From contig JAISIB010000097.1 in assembly GCA_031262265.1 (NCBI GenBank), positions 1 through 5,527 on the forward strand: DNA of 5,527 bases. The letters are read 5' to 3'. A program made the position numbers and the translations under genes. The notes under the pieces were generated by a model. It ran no database searches and had not been told where the DNA came from. It saw nothing but the letters and a program-made list of their open reading frames with translations. This DNA comes from Prevotellaceae bacterium (GTDB taxonomy: Bacteria > Bacteroidota > Bacteroidia > Bacteroidales > Bacteroidaceae). This document shows, piece by piece, positions 1-4,737 of this stretch (the stretch's first letter is position 1; each line of letters opens with the position of its first letter).

Positions 1-1
1 G

Positions 2-271
2 TTTCTGCCTGCCGGCGGAGGCTATTCCACGTGGTTTTACGGGAAAGTCGTCGACATGTTCTACTTTCCTATTATAGATACCACATGGCCGCAATGGATG
101 CCTTTTGTAGGCGGTGACAGTTTCGTCTTTTTTAGTCCGATTTTCAACTTTGCCGATGCATCTATCAGTTGCGGAATTGTGGCGTTGTTCGTATTTTATA
201 GTAAATATCTCAACGATAGCCTCATCCAGTCAGGTTTAATGAAACCCCATGAAGCAGGTAAGCAGAAATAA
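2..271 (+). CDS. lspA: Lipoprotein signal peptidase (signal peptidase II), 3' end only
   Basis: This is the C-terminal part (89 residues) of LspA, the inner-membrane aspartyl protease that cuts the signal peptide from diacylglyceryl-modified prolipoproteins just before the lipobox cysteine. The frame is open from the window edge, so the true start lies upstream. Visible features are a GKVVDMFYFPII stretch, a W-rich periplasmic segment and the FNFADASIS motif. The aspartate of that motif (codon 155-157) matches the second catalytic Asp of the family; the first catalytic Asp would lie off the window. A last membrane segment (about ISCGIVALFVFY) is followed by a short charged tail ending HEAGKQK. 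The Met at position 56 is internal and is not a start. The gene overlaps the next one, a lipoprotein gene, by 23 bp, so the two are probably co-transcribed. Family assignment is secure despite the truncation. Confidence 0.93.
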   Translation, partial: FLPAGGGYSTWFYGKVVDMFYFPIIDTTWPQWMPFVGGDSFVFFSPIFNFADASISCGIVALFVFYSKYLNDSLIQSGLMKPHEAGKQK

Positions 272-1061
272 CGCCTTACTTTTCGGCATTATATGCCTGC
301 TATTGGTAGGTTGCAAGGTGAAAGTCCCCGAGACGGTGATTCCTCGTGAACGCATGACCGACGTTTTGTACGATTACCATATTGCTAAGGCTATGGGCGA
401 CCAGCTTCCTTATGCCGAGAGCCATAAGAAATTACTTTATATCGAATACGTTTTCAACAAATATGATATTACGCAAGCACAGTTCGATTCCTCGATGGTT
501 TGGTATACTCGCCACACCGATATACTGGCCGACATATATCTCAAACTATCCGCCCGTTTGAAAGCAGAGCAGAAAGACGTAGAACGACTGACCGCACAAT
601 TGGAACACCGCCCTATGATTTCGGAACCCGGAGATAGCATTGACGTATGGCCGTACGAACAAATCTACCGCCTGACCGGTACGCCGATGAATCGTCGCCT
701 TGATTTCGTCATACCTGCCGATACGAACTTTCATGCCGGCGACACGCTGGATTGGAAAATGCGTTATAGATTTCTAACCGACATTGATAGCGCGCAAGCT
801 CCGTTCATGGCTTTGCAGATTCACTACCAAAATGACAGTATCATAGCCGATATTGCCCGCGTGTACGCAGACGGTTTTCACCGGATACGGCTTTCGTCCG
901 ACACACTGGGTGAGTTAAAAGAAGTACGAGGTTTCTTATTGTATCCACAAAGCCGGGGGAAAAAATCTCCGACTTTGTTATTGGACAGTCTTACGCTGAT
1001 GCGCTACCATCGTCAGGATACGGTAGCCGTCGCCGAAACTCCGCGCACGCCAACGCCGTAG
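249..1061 (+). CDS. DUF4296-domain lipoprotein, function unknown
   Basis: This is a predicted lipoprotein of 270 residues. The N-terminus has basic residues, a hydrophobic core (about residues 9-20) and the lipobox L19-V20-G21-C22, so C22 should be lipidated after LspA cleavage. The next residues, KVKVP, do not resemble the acidic export signal known from surface-exposed Bacteroidota lipoproteins, so I infer a periplasm-facing location. Residues about 27-112 match the DUF4296 pattern: VIPRERMTDVLYDYHIAKA, then a helical charged region. Residues about 135-255 look beta-rich and are poorly conserved; the tail is Pro/Thr-rich. The start at 249 gives an intact signal peptide and lies inside the 3' end of lspA, implying translational coupling. 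DUF4296 has no established biochemical role that I know of. The last 71 bp overlap the convergent RNA methyltransferase gene. Confidence 0.88.
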   Translation: MKQVSRNNALLFGIICLLLVGCKVKVPETVIPRERMTDVLYDYHIAKAMGDQLPYAESHKKLLYIEYVFNKYDITQAQFDSSMVWYTRHTDILADIYLKLSARLKAEQKDVERLTAQLEHRPMISEPGDSIDVWPYEQIYRLTGTPMNRRLDFVIPADTNFHAGDTLDWKMRYRFLTDIDSAQAPFMALQIHYQNDSIIADIARVYADGFHRIRLSSDTLGELKEVRGFLLYPQSRGKKSPTLLLDSLTLMRYHRQDTVAVAETPRTPTP

Positions 1062-1770
1062 CTACGGCTACGTTGAGAGATTCGGAAGTCGCGCGCCCCG
1101 CCGGAAAAGGAGGAATATAAAGTTTCCTATTTACATATTGAGCGGTCTTCGGACAAATACCTTTGCCTTCATTGCCCATAACAAGCACTCCCGTTGCACT
1201 CAGTGACTGTTCGTAGATATTTTCGCCATCCAGAAAGGTACCGTAGATAGGAACATCCGTCAACGATGACAGCAGTTCGGGCAACGCGGTATATAAGATC
1301 TGCACCCGAGCGATAGCCCCCATCGTCGCTTGTACGGCTTTCGGAGCAAAAGCATCTGCCGTACCGAGAGAAGCAATGATTGTCTCAATACCAAACCAGT
1401 CGGCAATGCGAATAATCGTGCCCAAATTGCCGGGATCCTGAATATCATCTAACGCTAAACAAAGGGATGTTTTTATTTTCTCGATAGACAACGAGTATGC
1501 AGGGCTTTCAAATACAGCTAACACTTGCTGCGGTGTTTGTAAGAACGAAGCACGTTGCAATTCCGCCGGCATCACTTCCACGATTTCCGCCGCAACGACA
1601 GACGAATGAGCATGCAACCACTCTTCCGTAGCCAGCAAAAGTTTGCAACGAAAGACGTTCAGCAACTCACCCACGATCTTAGGGCCTTCGGCTACGAATG
1701 CCTGCTCTTCCAACCGATACTTCTTATGCTCCAACGAGCGAATATATTTCAGTTTGCCTTTGCTAAGCAT
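991..1770 (-). CDS. SpoU/TrmH-family RNA 2'-O-methyltransferase
   Basis: This 259-residue protein is a SPOUT-class (trefoil-knot) methyltransferase that transfers a methyl group from S-adenosylmethionine to a ribose 2'-OH, probably in 23S rRNA. The N-terminal substrate-binding part carries AFVAEGPKIVGELL (residues 24-37). All three SpoU motifs are visible: motif 1 DDIQDPGNLGTIIR (108-121, with N115 and R121), motif 2 VLVMGNEGKGI (195-205), and motif 3 SLNVAVATAL (231-240), where the knot binds the cofactor. RlmB, TsnR-like and YsgA-like enzymes share this layout, so I give no symbol and do not assign the target nucleotide. The start at 1770 lies 8 bp after the dnaX stop, with no promoter between them, so it should be translated from the dnaX transcript. 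The conserved family end (EFRRR, up to residue 248) is followed by an 11-residue tail that runs into the convergent lipoprotein gene. Confidence 0.92.
   Translation of the reverse strand: MLSKGKLKYIRSLEHKKYRLEEQAFVAEGPKIVGELLNVFRCKLLLATEEWLHAHSSVVAAEIVEVMPAELQRASFLQTPQQVLAVFESPAYSLSIEKIKTSLCLALDDIQDPGNLGTIIRIADWFGIETIIASLGTADAFAPKAVQATMGAIARVQILYTALPELLSSLTDVPIYGTFLDGENIYEQSLSATGVLVMGNEGKGICPKTAQYVNRKLYIPPFPAGRATSESLNVAVATALACAEFRRRLPYPDDGSASA
1051..1075 (+). other. Stem-loop in the convergent gene overlap, possible bidirectional terminator
   Basis: CGTAGC (1057-1062) pairs perfectly with GCTACG (1067-1072) around a TACG loop. In + strand RNA this is a C(UACG)G tetraloop, a member of the very stable UNCG class. 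Flanking CAAC (1051-1054) and GTTG (1072-1075) could extend the stem with a bulge. The same bases include a perfect 14-bp palindrome (1055-1068). The structure spans the lipoprotein stop codon (1059-1061) and lies inside the 3' part of the methyltransferase gene. No T-run follows on either strand, so it is not a standard intrinsic terminator. Confidence 0.4.
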
Positions 1771-1778
1771 AGATTCCC

Positions 1779-3524
1779 TTAGTTAAGCTCCAATCCGAAC
1801 GTTTCACGCAACTCTTGCAAAGCCGGATTCTTCTCTATCATGGCCGCATAGCGCTCGGTCGGCGTCACGGCGATACGTTTAATCTCCGCCGGAGCGATAC
1901 GCACCTTCATAGAAATATTTTTGTTACGAAGTTCGCGACGCAGGAAACTTTCTATATTGGCTTGCACGCCTGCAAACACACCACTTGCCAGTTCGTTATC
2001 GACCAAGACTTCGATCGTCATCGCATCATCCAATAGCTGAACGCGCATTCCCGCCATGCGGGTGCGCAAAGCATTGTGCTCCGCCGGCAATTGCGAGGCA
2101 AATAATTGCCATTGTACATTCAAGGATTGCTCATCAAAGGCTTGTGTGTCATTCTCATCAGTAGATATAGTCTCATTGGCCGTAGGTACTTGCTCTACCG
2201 GCGGTTCTTCTTTCGATTTGTTCCTAAGATTTTTCAACGAAATACTTTCCACGCGAGAAGGAGTCGCTTTCGGAGTCGTCGGAGGTACGGGCATCGCATG
2301 CGTTACCGGCACCGTGGCGACAGTAGGTGCAACTTCCTGCGCCGAAGCCGAAGTCTGCGTCTGTGCCGACGGCGTATTAAATATAGGTCTAAGTTCCGGC
2401 TGTGGGCTACGCCCATGCTCGTCGTCATCAACTTCTTCTAATTGCGCAGTTTGTATTAGCGTCAATTCTACCAGCAGTCTTTTGTTCTTACTTGCCCGAT
2501 AGTTAAGATCACAATCGTTACACAATTTCATAGCTTGATAGAGGAACTTAGTCGGACAATGGGCGGCCTGTACACGATAGCATTCGCGTATGCTCGCACC
2601 CACTTCCAAAAGAGATAAAGTCGCCACATCCTTACTCACCAGCAAGTCGCGAAAATGAGCCGTCAAGCCGCTAATAAAATGACTACCCTCAAAACCTCGA
2701 CTCAACACGTCATTAAATAATAAGAGCGCATCTCCTACTCTACCGGCCAACAATATATCCGTCAGCCGAAAGTAATAATCGTAATCCAGGACGTTTAGAT
2801 TTTCAATAACGCCCTGATAAGTGATATTTCCGTTCGTGAAACTCACCACCTGATCAAAGATAGAGAGCGCGTCGCGCATACCTCCGTCTGCTTTCAAAGC
2901 TATAATATTCAAGGCCTCAGTTTCTGCTTGCACTTTCTCTTGTGCCGCGACATATTGCAAATGCTCGATAATATCCTCAGTAGAGATGCGATTGAAATCA
3001 TATATCTGGCAACGAGACAGAATCGTCGGTATAATTTTATGTTTCTCTGTCGTGGCGAGAATAAAAATAGCGTGGTGCGGCGGTTCTTCCAATGTTTTTA
3101 AGAAAGCATTGAAGGCTGACGCCGTCAGCATGTGCACTTCATCGATAATATATACTTTGTATTTCCCTATCTGAGGCGGTACGCGCACTTGCTCTACCAG
3201 TTGCCGAATATCATCCACCGAGTTGTTGGAAGCGGCGTCCAGCTCATTGATATTATACGAACGCTGCTCATTAAATGCGCAGCAGGATTCGCACTGGTTA
3301 CAAGCCTCACCGTTTTCCGTAGGCGTCAAACAATTAATCGTTTTGGCAAAAATACGAGCACACGTAGTCTTACCGACGCCACGCGGTCCGCAAAACAAAT
3401 AAGCATGCGCCAACTTTCCGGTAGCAATCGCATTTTTGAGCGTAGTGGTCAGAGCTTTTTGACCAACAACCGACCGAAACGTAGCAGGCCGGTATTTGCG
3501 CGCAGAGACAATATAATTTTCCAT
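1779..3524 (-). CDS. dnaX: DNA polymerase III gamma/tau subunit (clamp loader ATPase)
   Basis: DnaX is the AAA+ ATPase of the replicative clamp loader; it loads the sliding clamp and, as tau, tethers the polymerase cores. The 581-residue protein begins MENYIVSARKYRP, the usual family N-terminus. Visible motifs are Walker A GPRGVGKT (46-53); a zinc-binding set C65, C75, C78 and C81; Walker B VYIIDEVHML (124-133); sensor 1 LATTE (156-160); the SRC arginine finger (170-172, R171); and sensor 2 GGMRDALS (214-221). The collar domain ends near residue 365. A Pro/Thr/Ala/Ser-rich linker (about 372-460) leads to a C-terminal tau-like domain (about 470-581). The frame stays open to 3707, but I reject the longer start: the extra 61 residues have no family resemblance, overlap the divergent division gene, and lie upstream of the predicted promoter. 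I see no obvious A-AAA-AAG frameshift site, so only full-length tau is predicted. It probably forms an operon with the downstream methyltransferase. Confidence 0.96.
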   Translation of the reverse strand: MENYIVSARKYRPATFRSVVGQKALTTTLKNAIATGKLAHAYLFCGPRGVGKTTCARIFAKTINCLTPTENGEACNQCESCCAFNEQRSYNINELDAASNNSVDDIRQLVEQVRVPPQIGKYKVYIIDEVHMLTASAFNAFLKTLEEPPHHAIFILATTEKHKIIPTILSRCQIYDFNRISTEDIIEHLQYVAAQEKVQAETEALNIIALKADGGMRDALSIFDQVVSFTNGNITYQGVIENLNVLDYDYYFRLTDILLAGRVGDALLLFNDVLSRGFEGSHFISGLTAHFRDLLVSKDVATLSLLEVGASIRECYRVQAAHCPTKFLYQAMKLCNDCDLNYRASKNKRLLVELTLIQTAQLEEVDDDEHGRSPQPELRPIFNTPSAQTQTSASAQEVAPTVATVPVTHAMPVPPTTPKATPSRVESISLKNLRNKSKEEPPVEQVPTANETISTDENDTQAFDEQSLNVQWQLFASQLPAEHNALRTRMAGMRVQLLDDAMTIEVLVDNELASGVFAGVQANIESFLRRELRNKNISMKVRIAPAEIKRIAVTPTERYAAMIEKNPALQELRETFGLELN

Positions 3525-3530
3525 ACAGCG

Positions 3531-3563
3531 CAAAGTTACAGTTTTTTTTCTCTTACGGACAAA
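3531..3563 (-). promoter_or_regulatory. Predicted dnaX promoter (Bacteroidota type)
   Basis: On the - strand, TTTG (3563-3560) is followed after 21 nt by TAACTTTG (3538-3531). This is an exact match to the Bacteroidota -33 TTTG / -7 TAnnTTTG promoter form with a normal spacer. The -7 box ends only 6 nt before the dnaX ATG at 3524, so the mRNA would have almost no 5' leader. The site supports the short dnaX start, because a transcript from here could not encode the longer reading frame. It interleaves with the divergent promoter on the other strand. Confidence 0.72.
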
Positions 3564-3578
3564 TTTATAGTATCTTTG
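3547..3578 (+). promoter_or_regulatory. Predicted promoter of the septum gene operon
   Basis: TATCTTTG (3571-3578) matches the Bacteroidota -7 consensus TAnnTTTG exactly. Twenty nt upstream lies TTTC (3547-3550), a one-mismatch -33 element at the end of a run of eight T. Transcription would start a few bases after 3578, leaving a leader of roughly 20-25 nt before the ATG at 3607. The leader contains no Shine-Dalgarno sequence, as is usual in this phylum. The spacer contains the -33 element of the opposing dnaX promoter. Confidence 0.62.
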
Positions 3579-3606
3579 CCGCACACAAACTATCATCGTA
3601 CCGAAA

Positions 3607-3903
3607 ATGAAATACTTACGCACTTGTTGGCATTGGGTAGTGAAGTATAAATACGTGCTCCTTATCCTTGGTTTTTTGCTGTACATCGGTTTCATCGACG
3701 AACACAATCTCGTTCGCCGCTACCGCTTGTGGCAAGAAGAAAAAGCGTTGCGTGCCGAGATAGAACGCTATCGCGAAGAATTCAACGAAAACACTCGCCG
3801 CTTGCGTGAGTTAGAATCCGATCCGGCCGCTATCGAGCGTATCGCGCGAGAAAACTACGGTATGCACGGAGCAGATGAAGATGTTTACGTCATCGAAAAA
3901 TGA
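3607..3903 (+). CDS. DivIC/FtsB-family septum formation initiator protein
   Basis: This is a 98-residue bitopic membrane protein of the septum formation initiator family (FtsB in Proteobacteria, DivIC in Firmicutes). In that family these proteins join FtsL and FtsQ/DivIB in the divisome and help activate septal peptidoglycan synthesis. It has a short basic cytoplasmic N-terminus, one transmembrane helix (about residues 16-30), then a charged heptad-like coiled coil (about 38-70). The family signature DPAAIERIARENYGMH (72-87) follows, and a short acidic tail ends VIEK. Length is typical. The start at 3607 is the first Met of the frame after the predicted promoter. The stop overlaps the next start as ATGA, so the downstream membrane protein is probably translationally coupled. 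The choice between FtsB and DivIC naming is arbitrary here, so no symbol is given. Confidence 0.88.
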   Translation: MKYLRTCWHWVVKYKYVLLILGFLLYIGFIDEHNLVRRYRLWQEEKALRAEIERYREEFNENTRRLRELESDPAAIERIARENYGMHGADEDVYVIEK

Positions 3904-4256
3904 AACATACCCCCTCCCCGACCACACTACGCATGCTATATATTATCGGTAGCCTGCTGATTCTATCCGGCGCCGCCTCATATATGACACGTTGGACGTT
4001 CTCTCCTTATATATATATAGTAGGTGCGTGTCTTTTCGCCGTCGCTCAGTTTTTGGATCGTAGCCCCATCGACGATTTTGTCATTCGCCGTTTGCAACGC
4101 CAGCAGTTGTTCGGAGCACTCTTCTTGATTTGCGCCGGCGCATTCATGCTCTTTTTGCATCGCAACGAGTGGATTGTCGCACTAACTATCGGTGCCGTCA
4201 TTGAACTATACACCGTTTTCCGATTAGATAGCGAGGAGAAGAAACATACCTCGTAA
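3900..4256 (+). CDS. Small four-helix membrane protein, function unknown
   Basis: This 118-residue integral membrane protein matches no family whose function I recognise. Hydrophobicity suggests four transmembrane helices at about residues 12-29, 36-52, 69-87 and 91-107. A charged loop between helices 2 and 3 contains DRSPIDDFVIRRLQRQQ, and the C-terminal tail is charged (RLDSEEKKHTS). The basic loop and short polar ends suggest both termini and the central loop face the cytoplasm; this is inference. The ATG overlaps the stop of the DivIC/FtsB-family gene by 4 bp (ATGA), which strongly suggests one transcript and coupled translation. That context hints at a role at the cell envelope or septum, but the sequence shows no catalytic motif. 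It is probably a real gene: it is co-directional, overlapping, and has a coherent membrane topology. Confidence 0.8.
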   Translation: MKHTPSPTTLRMLYIIGSLLILSGAASYMTRWTFSPYIYIVGACLFAVAQFLDRSPIDDFVIRRLQRQQLFGALFLICAGAFMLFLHRNEWIVALTIGAVIELYTVFRLDSEEKKHTS

Positions 4257-4327
4257 GTTGTTCTATTTTCCTCGTTAGTTATTGGATTTTCCTCATTGGA
4301 TATTTCATTTTCTGCGTTAGATATTTC
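4244..4327. repeat. Tandem 21-bp direct repeats (three clear units plus one degenerate)
   Basis: Three adjacent 21-bp units lie at 4265-4285, 4286-4306 and 4307-4327. Each begins ATTTTC, has CGTTAG or CATTGG in the middle, and ends ATTGG or ATTTC. A weaker copy at 4244-4264, about 14 of 21 positions identical to unit 1, covers the last codons and stop of the membrane protein gene. The period equals two turns of B-DNA, so the T4 tracts fall on one helical face. On the - strand the units read as a seven-residue periodic peptide rich in N and E, but I do not regard that as a gene. Confidence 0.75.
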
Positions 4328-4328
4328 A

Positions 4329-4372
4329 AGAATCACGTATTCTATCGTACGCACGCACAGATTAAATAGAAT
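4329..4372. repeat. Nested inverted repeats upstream of the rpsU promoter
   Basis: AGAAT (4329-4333) is complementary to ATTCT (4339-4343) across a 5-nt gap. The same right arm, extended to ATTCTAT (4339-4345), is a perfect 7-bp complement of ATAGAAT (4366-4372) across 20 nt. The two pairings share an arm, so as RNA they would exclude each other; as DNA they could be binding half-sites. The last arm ends 13 bp before the -33 element of the rpsU promoter. Any function is inferred from position only. Confidence 0.45.
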
Positions 4373-4385
4373 TATCCATAAAATG

Positions 4386-4417
4386 TTTGGTCGAACGAAA
4401 AACTCTCCTTAATTTTG
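4386..4417 (+). promoter_or_regulatory. Predicted rpsU promoter (Bacteroidota type)
   Basis: TTTG (4386-4389) and TAATTTTG (4410-4417), 20 bp apart, both match the Bacteroidota consensus exactly. Transcription would begin a few bases after 4417, giving a leader of about 55-60 nt before the rpsU ATG at 4481. A consensus promoter fits a highly expressed ribosomal protein gene. The 65-bp gap after rpsU shows no clear second promoter, so this one may also drive the recombinase gene. Confidence 0.75.
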
Positions 4418-4421
4418 CCGC

Positions 4422-4437
4422 GCATTTTTCGGAATGC
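4422..4437 (+). other. Small hairpin at the predicted 5' end of the rpsU mRNA
   Basis: GCATT (4422-4426) pairs with AATGC (4433-4437). An added U-G wobble closes a UUCG loop (4428-4431). The predicted transcript start falls at or just before the stem. The rest of the leader to 4480 is A-rich and almost free of G, so it should be unstructured and open to the ribosome. A role in protecting the 5' end of the mRNA is possible but unproven; the stem is short. Confidence 0.4.
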
Positions 4438-4480
4438 CTGCAACAATAACGAACAAATAATTAAGAATTAAAAACAAAAG

Positions 4481-4672
4481 ATGATTGTAGTATCCATTAA
4501 AGAGGGCGAAAACATTGAGCGCGCTCTCAAAAAATTTAAGAGAAAATTTGAGAAAACCGGTACCATCAAGGAATTGCGCCGCAGACAACAGTTCGACAAG
4601 CCTTCGGAAGTCAAGCGTTTGAAACACGAAAGAGCTGTTTATGTGCAAAAACTACAACAGATAGAAGAATAA
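4481..4672 (+). CDS. rpsU: 30S ribosomal protein bS21
   Basis: This 63-residue, strongly basic protein has the bS21 pattern throughout: MIVVSIKEGENIERALKKFKRK at the N-terminus, then KTGTIKELRRRQQFDKPSEVKRLKHERAVYVQKLQ. It binds the platform of the small ribosomal subunit near the 3' end of 16S rRNA; in studied Bacteroidota, bS21 together with neighbouring proteins sequesters the anti-Shine-Dalgarno sequence. Length is normal. The start at 4481 follows an A-rich leader with no AGGAGG-like sequence. It has its own consensus promoter upstream and is followed 65 bp later by a Xer-type recombinase, an arrangement common in this phylum. Confidence 0.97.
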   Translation: MIVVSIKEGENIERALKKFKRKFEKTGTIKELRRRQQFDKPSEVKRLKHERAVYVQKLQQIEE

Positions 4673-4737
4673 TTCGCAAATTATTTTGCCAATCTAATTT
4701 CTTTGCTTACATTCGTTGCATCAAAGATGTAACGACT

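Noticed and set aside
2403..2415. A 5-bp hairpin (TGGGC/GCCCA) at the start of the dnaX linker, near where a short gamma form would end.
   Set aside because: No A-AAA-AAG-like slippery heptamer lies just upstream in the dnaX frame, so programmed frameshifting is not supported.
2056..2502. A 148-codon + strand frame, Ser/Cys/Val-rich, inside dnaX.
   Set aside because: It is antisense to the Pro/Thr/Ala-rich dnaX linker. Biased codon composition there keeps the opposite frame open, and the translation looks like no real protein.
3132..3650. A 172-codon + strand frame opposite the 5' end of dnaX.
   Set aside because: It runs antisense to the conserved ATPase domain and crosses the promoter region into the septum gene in another frame, with no recognisable domain.
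4232..4253. CGAGG/CCTCG stem with a 12-nt loop at the end of the membrane protein gene, followed by T-rich sequence, as a possible terminator.
   Set aside because: The stem is only 5 bp with a long loop, and the following T residues are interrupted. It is too weak to call.
4046..4354. A - strand frame of 102 codons with a seven-residue N/E-rich repeat at its start.
   Set aside because: It is antisense to the membrane protein gene for most of its length. Its periodic N-terminus comes directly from the 21-bp DNA repeats, and the rest resembles no protein family.
4676..4689. GCAAA/TTTGC hairpin just after the rpsU stop as a terminator.
   Set aside because: A 5-bp, AT-rich stem with no clean T-run after it is likely by chance and would not terminate efficiently.
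4681..4705. TTATTTTG and TTTCTTTG before the recombinase gene as a -7 promoter element.
   Set aside because: Neither has the required TA at the first two positions of TAnnTTTG, and no TTTG lies at a suitable distance upstream.
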